In this document: piece by piece, positions 18,038-26,095 of the stretch
Layout: every line of letters begins with the position of its first letter
How positions within the stretch are numbered: position 1 is the first letter of the stretch
Source of the DNA: Deltaproteobacteria bacterium
Lineage (GTDB): Bacteria; Myxococcota; Kuafuiibacteriia; Kuafuiibacteriales; Kuafuiibacteriaceae
DNA length: 36,464 bases
Assembly: GCA_011526105.1 (NCBI GenBank)
Contig: WYAZ01000094.1
Coordinates: forward strand, 1 to 36,464
Reading direction: 5' to 3'
The notes under the pieces: generated by a model
What the model saw: only the letters and a program-made list of their open reading frames with translations
Database searches by the model: none
What the model was told of the DNA's origin: nothing
Program-made: the position numbers and the translations under genes

Positions 18038-20575
18038 TCAGGGCCGCCAGAAGCCGTCGCCATCACGGTCCAAGAAGATCGGATTGGTGAAGGCCACCGA
18101 TCGGCGACCGACCGCCCACACGCCGTGGGGCTCGTCCCCTTCGACCCAAACCGCGATCCAGGTGTCACGAACATCCTCCGATGGGAGCGCGACAGAGACC
18201 ACGGCCTGGAGACGCTCGGTACCCGATGCCGGCGGGAGTTCGATGGTCTGATTCACGGCGCCACCCACGAGGACGATGGCCCGGTCGACATCCATCCAGC
18301 TGGGAGCACGGACGACGATCCGAAGGTCGAACTGAGCGCCGCTCGCGACGTAAAGATCGCCGATCTCCGCATCACCCAATCCGATCTCGACGAAGGGTCC
18401 ACACGATACCGTGAGGCGACCGCCGCGATACCCGTCGCGAAGATCGATGGGTCGGACTTCGCTCGGCGCGCCGGCTTCGAGTCGAACATAGGTGATGGGA
18501 TAACCCATCGCCCCGGCTCCGATCGCGTGGTCATCGAGCGAACCCGTGGCGGCCACGCGCCGGCCGGACGCGAGGAGCGCAAACCAGTCCTGGACCGGCT
18601 CACTCGAGAGTGTGGCCTCGTCACACCCGTTGATGACCTCGAGCCCATCGAAGTCGAAGGAGAATCCGGCGCTGGCGTCGAGTGTGCTGCGCTCGAACTT
18701 CATCAGACGGAAGTAGCCGATGGACTCGAAGCGCGGATGGTTGACCTGCAAGAACGGATCTTCTGGGCGCGCCCGAACACGCTCGAAGACCTGCTCGGGG
18801 GTCTTGCCAAACCAGTCGATGCGTCCAAAACCTGGAGCATCCAGATCTCGGTCGAGCGGGAAAGCATTGAAGTGGCCGTAACGGATGGTCGAGATCTCGG
18901 TGCCGATGATGCCCTTTAGCCAGGACTCGAGCCCGAGCGATCTGATCGCGGGGCCGAAGTCCCCCACCGCCTCGTGATCCGTCGAGACCGGCAGCTCGAT
19001 GTTCTCCGCCGCCATGCCGCGAACCTTCTCTAGGTTGCTGTCGCGGCTGTCTGGGGACCACTGCGCATGGACGTGCGGCTCGGAGCTCATCCAGCCCGAG
19101 GTGTCTACGCTGCGCGATAGCGACGCCGAGAGCTCTCGTCGCTGGCCCGCCGCGAGGCTGAGATCCTCTTGGTGGACCTCATACTCCCCGCCACGCGACA
19201 CGTAGGCGCGATACGTTCCGGCCGGTAAGAAGACCTCACCGTCACCCATGATGAACTCGGTGCGGTCGAGCCCACGGCCATGGAGCCGCGCGCCAAAGTT
19301 GACTGGCAGAACGGGCAGAGGCTCTCCTTCGCGGATCAAACTCAACTTGGCTGGCAGCGCGCGCATGAGTTCATCGCGAACGCGCACCGAGAGCACGCCC
19401 GCCGCGGGGAGGGTCAGCTCGAGCTCCGACATCGGCTCGGTCAGGTTCACGCGGAGCGGAGCGCCGATGGTGCCCACGCTCGAGACCGCGAGGAGCTCGT
19501 ATTCGCCGGCCGGAAGCTCGAGCGCAAAGCGGCCATCGGCGTCGGTCTCTGTGCGCGTCGCGTAGGTAGCGGCATCGGCGTTGTATCGCGAGACGTGGAC
19601 CACCGCGTTTGCGCCCGAGCCGCCGGCGCCAGGCACACGTCCCGAGAGGGCGAGGTCGGCTGGCGCCCCGGTCGCTTTTCGCCAAGCGGATTCGGTCGCT
19701 GCGAGATCTCCATCGCCAATGAGGAGCCAGTGCTCGATGAGCTTGCTCTCGCGCGCCCGAAGCTCCACCGCCGGACCGAGGGTGCCAAAGGCGAGACCGG
19801 ACTCACCAAACAAGATGGAGAGCGACTGCCCCGGCGCGCCGAAGATATAGCTCACACGATCGGAGGCCGCGGCGTAGTAGTCGGCCTGAGCCCCGCTGAG
19901 CGAGGGTGCAAAACCTCGGCCCGGCAGAAATGGCAGCGCCCCGGTTCCAAAGAACAGACCCATGACCGGTGCGAGGGCTACGTCGGTCGCGTCGAGGTTC
20001 TTGATCTGGTGCTCGATGCGGAGGCGGCTCGAGTCCGGCTCGAGCACGTAGTCGGTGCTCCATTCTAGATTGGGTACGGCCGGCGTGAGCGACTCCCCGA
20101 GCACCGCACCAAACAGCGACAAGACCGCACCGTGTCCCGACGCTCGAACACGCGCGGTCCCATCTCGTCCGTCGGAGACGAGCTCGACCCGCTCCGGCTC
20201 GAGACCCGCGAAGTCGAAGGTGACCGCGACCTCCCCGAACGCAGAGGCACCTCCGGCGCCCCGCAGCCAGTCCGCATCGAGCACCGTCCCACCTTGCGAC
20301 TGAAACCCGAAGCCGTGCCCGACGTCGGCCACCGTCACCGCGACGCGATCGTTGTATAGCTTGAAGTCTCCGATGCGCGCCTTGGCGGTGGGCCCAGACA
20401 CGAGCTCGGTGCTCCGTCGAATTCGACCCGCACGCACCTGGCCCGGGCTGAGCACCTCATCCAAGGCGAGCGGCTCGGGTTCGGAGATCGGGGTCTTGCA
20501 GCTCCCGGCGGCGATGAGCCCCAGGAGCAACGCGCCCATTGCGATGAGGCGGGCATTCCGACGCCTCATGCTCAT
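18038..20575 (-). CDS. Lipoprotein with CehA/McbA-type PHP metallohydrolase domain
   Basis: An 845-aa lipoprotein (from ATG 20575; another ATG at 20569). Lipobox AAGSC follows a basic MSMRRRNARL start. The first 300 residues form a beta-rich domain with GDFKLYNDRVAVTV. A carboxypeptidase-regulatory-like beta-sandwich follows (about 310-400, with DADGRFALELPAGEYELLAV). The catalytic part is a PHP domain: EPHVHA (His501, His503), STDHE (Asp533, His534), QVNHPR and SLDDHA supply the usual metal ligands. This layout matches the CehA/McbA group, which includes carbaryl esterase; the natural substrate is unknown and could be a carbohydrate, ester or phosphoester. It ends with a DRDGDGF motif seen in extracellular proteins. 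The start lies just after GATACT (20589-20594), a likely -10 element. It is convergent with the amidohydrolase gene and divergent from the transporter gene. Confidence 0.82.
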   Translation of the reverse strand: MSMRRRNARLIAMGALLLGLIAAGSCKTPISEPEPLALDEVLSPGQVRAGRIRRSTELVSGPTAKARIGDFKLYNDRVAVTVADVGHGFGFQSQGGTVLDADWLRGAGGASAFGEVAVTFDFAGLEPERVELVSDGRDGTARVRASGHGAVLSLFGAVLGESLTPAVPNLEWSTDYVLEPDSSRLRIEHQIKNLDATDVALAPVMGLFFGTGALPFLPGRGFAPSLSGAQADYYAAASDRVSYIFGAPGQSLSILFGESGLAFGTLGPAVELRARESKLIEHWLLIGDGDLAATESAWRKATGAPADLALSGRVPGAGGSGANAVVHVSRYNADAATYATRTETDADGRFALELPAGEYELLAVSSVGTIGAPLRVNLTEPMSELELTLPAAGVLSVRVRDELMRALPAKLSLIREGEPLPVLPVNFGARLHGRGLDRTEFIMGDGEVFLPAGTYRAYVSRGGEYEVHQEDLSLAAGQRRELSASLSRSVDTSGWMSSEPHVHAQWSPDSRDSNLEKVRGMAAENIELPVSTDHEAVGDFGPAIRSLGLESWLKGIIGTEISTIRYGHFNAFPLDRDLDAPGFGRIDWFGKTPEQVFERVRARPEDPFLQVNHPRFESIGYFRLMKFERSTLDASAGFSFDFDGLEVINGCDEATLSSEPVQDWFALLASGRRVAATGSLDDHAIGAGAMGYPITYVRLEAGAPSEVRPIDLRDGYRGGRLTVSCGPFVEIGLGDAEIGDLYVASGAQFDLRIVVRAPSWMDVDRAIVLVGGAVNQTIELPPASGTERLQAVVSVALPSEDVRDTWIAVWVEGDEPHGVWAVGRRSVAFTNPIFLDRDGDGFWRP

Positions 20576-20588
20576 CGGATCTTCACCG

Positions 20589-20594
20589 AGTATC
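20589..20594 (-). promoter_or_regulatory. -10 element of the metallohydrolase gene
   Basis: GATACT on the minus strand ends 13 nt before the ATG at 20575, which would give a leader of about 6 nt. Confidence 0.4.
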
Positions 20595-20709
20595 GAGTGC
20601 ACACCGAGACACCTTCGCGCCTCCACCTTAGCTCCAAAACCCGCGTAGACCCAGCGAGAACACCGGATCCAGACCCGTCTACCGCCTCCTGCATTCGATC
20701 AGTCTGCGC

Positions 20710-20738
20710 TTGTGACCTGACCCCCCGGCGGCTATGGT
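20710..20738 (+). promoter_or_regulatory. Sigma-70-type promoter of the peptide transporter
   Basis: TTGTGA (20710-20715), 17 nt, then TATGGT (20733-20738). Both hexamers match 4 of 6 consensus bases and the spacing is ideal. The short leader contains the Shine-Dalgarno GGGGAG (20759-20764), 5 nt before ATG 20770. GGCGG/CCGCC arms flank the -10. Confidence 0.55.
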
Positions 20739-20769
20739 CCGCCGCCTTTTGGCTTCTAGGGGAGAGAAC

Positions 20770-22320
20770 ATGACGGAGAACGAACCCGACAATAGCTTCC
20801 AAGGTCCGGCCTCGGACAAGACCTTCTTGGGTCATCCGGTGGGGCTCTTTGTCCTCTTCTTCACCGAGATGTGGGAGCGCTTCTCGTACTACGGCATGCG
20901 CGGGCTCCTGAAGCTCTACATGGTGAACTACCTTTTCGTCGGGCTTCGGCAATCACTTCAGCAGGGCCCGTACGACAAGAGCGGCGACTCGGCCGGCGTG
21001 CTCGGCTGGTCCTTCTTCAAGGCTCTCCTTCCCAACTCGACCCCCGAGGAGATGCAGACCTGCATCACGAGCAAGCTCGAATCCCTCGCCGCCGGCAATC
21101 CGGCCAGCGACATCGCGCCCGTGCTCGGCGACGTGGCCATGCGCATCGCGGAGAGCACCTGCATCGCAAACCCATGGGCCTCGATCATCTACGGTTGGTA
21201 CACCGGGCTCGTCTATCTCACCCCACTCCTCGGCGGCATCGTGGCCGACCGATATCTCGGACAGCGCAAGACGGTGATCGTGGGTGGCGTGTTGATGGCC
21301 ATCGGCCACTTCGTCATGGCCTTCGAAGACCTCTTCTTCTTGGCGCTCGCGTTTCTGATCATCGGCAACGGTGCCTTCAAGCCCAACATCTCCACCCAGG
21401 TCGGCAACCTCTACCCGCCCGGTGATCCACGCCGCGACGGTGCGTTTACGATCTTCTACATGGGCATCAACCTCGGTGCGTTCTTGACGAACCTCGTGTG
21501 CGGAACACTCGCCGCGACCATCGGATGGCACTACGGCTTTGGTGCAGCCGGCGTCGGCATGTGCTGCGGTCTGGTCATCTACATGTTCGGCCAGAAGTAT
21601 CTGGCCCCCGACACCCTCAGCAAGGCGGCCAAGTCCAGTGGCCCGGTCGAGGTCAAGCCGTTTGGCAAGGATGAATGGGGGCGCATCTGGGCGCTGATCA
21701 TCCTTTGCGGGCTGAACGTCGTCTTCTGGGCGGTGTATGAACAGCAGGGCAACACGATGCAGACCTGGGCCGACGAGCAGACCATTTGGCCGGTGATCCT
21801 TGGCTTTCAGATCCCCGCCACTTGGTTTCAGTCCTTCAACCCCTTCTTCATCTTCGCGCTCGCGCCTCTGCTCGACATGTTCTGGCGCTGGGAATCCAAG
21901 AAGGGGCGTGAACCCTCGTCGGTCGGCAAGATGGCGATCGGTTGCGCGATCCTCGGTCTCTCCTTCATCGTCATGGTGATCGGCGCGAAGGTCGTGGGCA
22001 CCGGCAAGGGCAGCTTGTTTTGGCCGGTGGTTTGTACGCTGTTGCTCACGGTGGGTGAGCTCTATCTTTCACCGATCGGCCTGTCGCTCGTGACCAAGGT
22101 CTCGCCGGCACGCATCGTCTCCATGATGATGGGCATGTGGTTCCTCTCGAGCTTCTTCGGCAATGTGCTCTCTGGATACATCGGCTCGCTCTACGGCCAG
22201 ATCTCGAACACCAGCTTCTTCCTGTTGCTCATGGCCCTTGGGCTGGCGGCGGGAGGGGCGATCTTCGCCGTAAAAGAGCCGCTCAAGCGCGTAATGGCCG
22301 GAGCTCAAGGTAAGATCTGA
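20770..22320 (+). CDS. Proton-coupled oligopeptide transporter (POT/PTR2 family)
   Basis: A 516-aa inner-membrane carrier importing di- and tripeptides with protons. The first helix has the family hallmark E-x-x-E-R-F (Glu33, Glu36, Arg37) followed by SYYG. Next comes a tyrosine-rich segment, then GGIVADRYLGQRKT, the MFS loop typical of this family. FKPNISTQVGNLY and the following FTIFYMGINLGAF match the second PTR2 signature. About 12-14 hydrophobic helices are visible. The loop after the first helix is longer than usual and holds two cysteines (about 98 and 132). The Shine-Dalgarno and a well-spaced promoter support the start at 20770; the frame is open to 20734. It is divergent from the metallohydrolase gene and may supply peptides from extracellular digestion or prey, which is inference. 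Confidence 0.93.
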   Translation: MTENEPDNSFQGPASDKTFLGHPVGLFVLFFTEMWERFSYYGMRGLLKLYMVNYLFVGLRQSLQQGPYDKSGDSAGVLGWSFFKALLPNSTPEEMQTCITSKLESLAAGNPASDIAPVLGDVAMRIAESTCIANPWASIIYGWYTGLVYLTPLLGGIVADRYLGQRKTVIVGGVLMAIGHFVMAFEDLFFLALAFLIIGNGAFKPNISTQVGNLYPPGDPRRDGAFTIFYMGINLGAFLTNLVCGTLAATIGWHYGFGAAGVGMCCGLVIYMFGQKYLAPDTLSKAAKSSGPVEVKPFGKDEWGRIWALIILCGLNVVFWAVYEQQGNTMQTWADEQTIWPVILGFQIPATWFQSFNPFFIFALAPLLDMFWRWESKKGREPSSVGKMAIGCAILGLSFIVMVIGAKVVGTGKGSLFWPVVCTLLLTVGELYLSPIGLSLVTKVSPARIVSMMMGMWFLSSFFGNVLSGYIGSLYGQISNTSFFLLLMALGLAAGGAIFAVKEPLKRVMAGAQGKI

Positions 22321-22408
22321 GCGCGGCCCCGATCCTCGGTCGCGGTGGATCTCAATCTCTCGAGCGGCTCCCTCGCCGCGCTCGCGGGGCTCGCGTGTGC
22401 GACCGTGA

Positions 22409-22414
22409 TACACT
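22409..22414 (+). promoter_or_regulatory. -10 element of the CotH-type gene
   Basis: TACACT lies 36 nt before ATG 22451, giving a short leader with a Shine-Dalgarno. A leaderless GTG at 22424 is possible but would weaken the signal peptide. Confidence 0.4.
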
Positions 22415-22438
22415 CGGCGGGCCGTGGTGACGATCTCC

Positions 22439-22443
22439 GGAGG
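22439..22443 (+). promoter_or_regulatory. Shine-Dalgarno deciding ATG 22451
   Basis: GGAGG lies 7 nt before ATG 22451, ideal spacing. It supports this start over the in-frame GTG at 22424. Confidence 0.7.
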
Positions 22444-22450
22444 TGTGCGC

Positions 22451-24181
22451 ATGAGACCCATCCAGACCGGTGTCTTGCTCGCGCTGGGCGCCTGGCTCTC
22501 AGCGAGCTGCGGCGGTGAGGAGGTGCCCGAGCGCCTGGACGCGGGGCAACCTTCGGACGCCGGACAGTCCTCAGATGCGGGTGTGGCAGTCGATGCCGCA
22601 GCGGCAGATCCGAGCGAGGTCCTCTTTCGCCGCGATCACGTCCTCGAGATCTCAATCACGTTGAACCCCGCCGACTGGGCGGTGCTCCGAGAGGAGCCCG
22701 AGGTCATCGGACTGCCAAAGGTGACCTGCGCCGAGCAGCCGGTCGAAACGCCCTATCACTACTTCGAGGGCGACCTCACGATCGACGGTGTTTCGACGAC
22801 GAGGGTGGGGGTCCGCAAGAAGGGCGGCTTCGGCTCCATCTCCTCCGCGCGCCCCGCCCTCAAGATCAAGGCGAACGAGTACGTGCGTGGACAGCGGATC
22901 TCGAGCCTCGAGTCCCTGACGCTCAACAATAACCATCAGGACCCGTCTCTCATCAGCCAGTGTCTGGGCTACGGTTTGTTTCGCCAGGCCGGTCTGCCGG
23001 CGTCGCGCTGCAGCTTCGCACACGTGATCGTCAACGGCGAAGACCTGGGCGTGTACTCCCACGTCGAGAGCATCAACGAAGACTTCTTGGCGCGGCACTT
23101 CGCCGATGACACCGGTCGCTTGTATGAGAGCGGCGGGGACTTCTGGCGGGGTCAGACCGGCGGCTTTCAACCCAAGACGGACAAGGTCAACCCAGATTGC
23201 AGCGACCTCGATCCTGTCGTGGGCGCCCTCGAGGTCGGTGACTCCGAGCTTCTCGAGACGCTCGACGCGGTGGTGAACGTGGACGCCTTCATGACGTACT
23301 GGGCGATGGAAGTCATCACCGACCACTGGGATGGCTACGCCAACAACCGCAACAACTACTTCTTCTACCACGACCCCACTTCGGATCAGCTCCACTTCAT
23401 CCCATGGGGCATCGACGCGCTCTTCGCTGGCAGGACACGCACGACGCGGCCGTCGAGTGTATTTGCCTGCGCGAGTATCCCTTGGCGGCTCTACGACGCG
23501 CCGGAGACTCGAGCGCGATACCTCGAGCGTCTTCGCGAGCTCTTGGGCTCGGTGTGGAGCGAGAGCACAATCCTGACCGAGATCTCGCGCATGCAGACGC
23601 TGATCGAGCCCATCGCAGACCCGACCGGGACACGTGGTCTCAGGGCTCAGATCGAGGGCGTGCGGAAGTTCGTCGAGACTCGCAGCGATCGTCTCTTGGC
23701 CGAACTCGACGAGGGGACGCCGGAGTGGCCCTTCCCCGCTGGAGAGGATTCCTGTGCCATCAACCTCGGCGAGATCAACGCGACCTTCGACACGAGATGG
23801 GACACTCTCGACAACTTTGCCGCCGGCACCGGCACCACGAACGGAATGATCGCAGGCGTCTCGGTCACCTCTTCGACCGGCTACTCGAGCGCGGGCTTGT
23901 CGGAAGAATCCCAGGGGATCATCCGGCTGTTTACTCTTCTCGACGACGGGACCTACGCCGTGCTCTTTGTCATCGTGCAGGACCCGGCAGACATCATGCC
24001 CGGGAGCATGCCTATAGACCTCGTCAACGTGGCCGCGATCATGGCCTTCTACGATCCAATTTCGGACACCTCGTACGGAGGTGGCTTGCTCTTGAACGGC
24101 AGCCTGAGCCTGAGCCGCGCGAGCCTCGCATCGGGTGCACCGATCGTCGGGTCCGTGACCGGCGATGTCTTCGAGTTGTAA
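22451..24181 (+). CDS. CotH-family kinase-like lipoprotein
   Basis: A 576-aa lipoprotein. The signal MRPIQTGVLLALGAWLSASC ends at Cys20 and is followed by an Asp-Ala-Gly-Ser linker (about 25-45). Residues about 50-420 match the CotH family, atypical protein kinases first known from Bacillus spore coats. Visible family features are RVGVRKKGGFGS, LTLNNNHQDPSL, a GEDLGVYSHVESI strand-helix, and the metal and catalytic region with DHWDGYANNRNNYF and FIPWGIDALF. The last 150 residues form a separate beta-rich domain (CAINLGEINATF onward) that I do not recognise. It may phosphorylate exported proteins outside the cytoplasm, but no target is evident. It follows the transporter after 130 bp with its own -10 element. 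Confidence 0.87.
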   Translation: MRPIQTGVLLALGAWLSASCGGEEVPERLDAGQPSDAGQSSDAGVAVDAAAADPSEVLFRRDHVLEISITLNPADWAVLREEPEVIGLPKVTCAEQPVETPYHYFEGDLTIDGVSTTRVGVRKKGGFGSISSARPALKIKANEYVRGQRISSLESLTLNNNHQDPSLISQCLGYGLFRQAGLPASRCSFAHVIVNGEDLGVYSHVESINEDFLARHFADDTGRLYESGGDFWRGQTGGFQPKTDKVNPDCSDLDPVVGALEVGDSELLETLDAVVNVDAFMTYWAMEVITDHWDGYANNRNNYFFYHDPTSDQLHFIPWGIDALFAGRTRTTRPSSVFACASIPWRLYDAPETRARYLERLRELLGSVWSESTILTEISRMQTLIEPIADPTGTRGLRAQIEGVRKFVETRSDRLLAELDEGTPEWPFPAGEDSCAINLGEINATFDTRWDTLDNFAAGTGTTNGMIAGVSVTSSTGYSSAGLSEESQGIIRLFTLLDDGTYAVLFVIVQDPADIMPGSMPIDLVNVAAIMAFYDPISDTSYGGGLLLNGSLSLSRASLASGAPIVGSVTGDVFEL

Positions 24182-24475
24182 AGCTCGCCAGCTCAGGTTG
24201 ACCTTGGATGTGTGAACGGAGCCGTTCCTCCGGACATGGTTCCTCCGTCCGACCTTGCCCTGTTTTCTCTCGTCATCGTTCGCCTGCTCCGGGGAGGATC
24301 CACCCACGGATACTTACGCCAGCGCTGATGCAGGCGCACACATCGGCCACAACTGGCTGGGCCCTCTCAAACATGGTTGATCGCGCCGGTGCGCGGGTGC
24401 AGACAGTGCGGTGTGCGTTGAGGTGTGAACTCGGCGCGTGGACGGGCGCGGGCGGTCGTCTTACACTATCTAGCC
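24182..24475. other. Intergenic region without recognised gene
   Basis: 294 bp between the CotH-type gene and the FHA kinase gene. I see no coding frame I can support. It holds a repeated GTTCCTCCG with flanking ACGGAG/CTCCGT arms near 24215-24255, and the promoter at its right end. Confidence 0.5.
24439..24467 (+). promoter_or_regulatory. Promoter of the FHA kinase, leaderless
   Basis: TGGACG (24439-24444), 17 nt, then TACACT (24462-24467), 8 nt before ATG 24476. Transcription should start at or next to the ATG. No Shine-Dalgarno is present. Confidence 0.5.
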
Positions 24476-26032
24476 ATGGGTAGAGAGCGCGACGAAACAC
24501 AACTCGTGGCCCCCTTCCCTGATCGGAGTTGGGAGGACAAGACCGTCAACCAGGAGGCGCTCGCCGGGCTGGTCGTGCTCGCCGGTGAACAAGCAGGTCG
24601 TCGGATCCGCCTGAGCGAAGAGGAGTTCCTCCTCGGGCGCGCAATGGAGTGTGGCTTTCGAGTCAGCTCCACGCGCGTCTCGAGGCAGCATGCTCGCCTC
24701 CGCAAGCGGTCACCGTTCGAGTGGGAGATCAGCGATCTCGGAAGCAGCAACGGGACCTACGTCGGAAACAACCGGGTCCAGACCCAGCGCCTTCGCTTCG
24801 GCGATCGCATCTCGCTGGGCGGAGGCGTACTGCTCCTGTTCACACCCATCGACGAGCTCGAAGAGGCGCTGATGCATCATCAGCGTATGGAGTCGATCGG
24901 CAGCTTGGCCGGAGGCATTGCCCACGACTTCAACAACCTGCTCGGCGTGAGTCTCGGCAACTTAGAGTTCCTCGAGCAGCTCTCGTCGGCGTCGAACCTC
25001 CGAGATCCCATCGTGCGCGAGGCACTCGCGGACATGAAAGAAGCTGCGCTCAAGGCCGCGCATCTGACCAAAGCACTTCTCGACTTCGCACGACGCGGAA
25101 AGCACGAAGAGGTCCCGGTCAATCTCACGGATCTGGTCCTCAAATCTGTCAACGTGATCTCTCGGACCCTCGGCACATCCATTGTGTTCGACGTGGAGGC
25201 GGAGCCGGAGCTCGTCGTCATTGGGGACGCCGCTCAACTCAATCAGATCCTCCTCAACCTCTGCGTCAACGCCCGAGACGCCATGCCCAATGGCGGCCGC
25301 ATCGAGGTCCGGGCATCTCGTGCCGACCCCGGTCCCTTGGACTCGGAGGCACCGCTGGTCAAGTTGACCGTGCGCGACACCGGAACCGGCATGTCGGAGG
25401 ACGTGAAGGAGCGGATCTTCGAGCCGTTTTTCACGACCAAGTCTACGAAGGGCGGGACGGGGCTCGGGCTCTCGACGGTGTACGGGAGCGTAGTCGGTCA
25501 CGGCGGGAGCATCTCGGTGCGGAGCGCTCCGGGCAAAGGAACCACTTTCAGCATCTTGTTGCCGCGCGCGATCGAGATCGCGCCCACCCGTCCGACCACC
25601 ACCCCGTTCCGCGAACCCAAAGTAGAAGGCCACGGGGCAAAGCTGCTGATCGTGGACGATGAGAAGCTCCACCTTCGGAGCACGGCGCGGTTGCTCGAGC
25701 ACTCGGGCTTCCGGGTCTTCGCCGCGAGTTCGGGTCCCGAGGCCGCCAGGATTGCCCGCGAGTCTGGACCCATGGACCTCGCGCTCGTCGACCTGATCAT
25801 GCCGGGAATGGGCGGCGTCGAGACGATGGATCGAATCCTGGCTCTTTGCCCCGAGACACGCGTGGTCCTGACCACCGGCTACGTGGAACCGGCAGAGCTC
25901 AAAGATGTCCAGGAGAGGCCCAAGGTCCCCATTTTGCGGAAGCCATACACCCGCACCCGATTGCTGCGCGCAGTGAGCGACGCGCTGCTCAACCCCGCCG
26001 CACCGACCCAGAGCCTGCCAGCGCAGCGCTGA
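24476..26032 (+). CDS. FHA-domain hybrid histidine kinase
   Basis: A 518-aa cytoplasmic signalling protein. The sensor is an FHA domain (about 35-122), a phosphothreonine-binding module, with all marker residues: GR at 54-55, STRVSRQHA at 64-72 and SNGTYVG at 91-97. The kinase core has His150 in AHDFNN, an N box with LNLCVNARDAMP, DTGTGM, and FFTTK followed by GTGLGL. The receiver (about 390-510) has IVDDE, phospho-acceptor Asp439 (VDLIMPGMGG) and RKPYTR. A kinase gated by an FHA domain links Ser/Thr phosphorylation with two-component signalling. The start at ATG 24476 fits the promoter 8 nt upstream; the frame is open to 24425. LP4 follows after 63 bp. Confidence 0.93.
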   Translation: MGRERDETQLVAPFPDRSWEDKTVNQEALAGLVVLAGEQAGRRIRLSEEEFLLGRAMECGFRVSSTRVSRQHARLRKRSPFEWEISDLGSSNGTYVGNNRVQTQRLRFGDRISLGGGVLLLFTPIDELEEALMHHQRMESIGSLAGGIAHDFNNLLGVSLGNLEFLEQLSSASNLRDPIVREALADMKEAALKAAHLTKALLDFARRGKHEEVPVNLTDLVLKSVNVISRTLGTSIVFDVEAEPELVVIGDAAQLNQILLNLCVNARDAMPNGGRIEVRASRADPGPLDSEAPLVKLTVRDTGTGMSEDVKERIFEPFFTTKSTKGGTGLGLSTVYGSVVGHGGSISVRSAPGKGTTFSILLPRAIEIAPTRPTTTPFREPKVEGHGAKLLIVDDEKLHLRSTARLLEHSGFRVFAASSGPEAARIARESGPMDLALVDLIMPGMGGVETMDRILALCPETRVVLTTGYVEPAELKDVQERPKVPILRKPYTRTRLLRAVSDALLNPAAPTQSLPAQR

Positions 26033-26084
26033 GCCTGCCTCCGTCGCTCGGGGCTCGAGGGTTCCGCACGCGGCCCCGGTCGGG

Positions 26085-26090
26085 TACGAT
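26085..26090 (+). promoter_or_regulatory. -10 element, leaderless GTG start of LP4
   Basis: TACGAT lies 5 nt before the GTG at 26096. No Shine-Dalgarno is present. It may act in addition to read-through from the kinase gene. Confidence 0.45.
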
Positions 26091-26095
26091 GCCGC

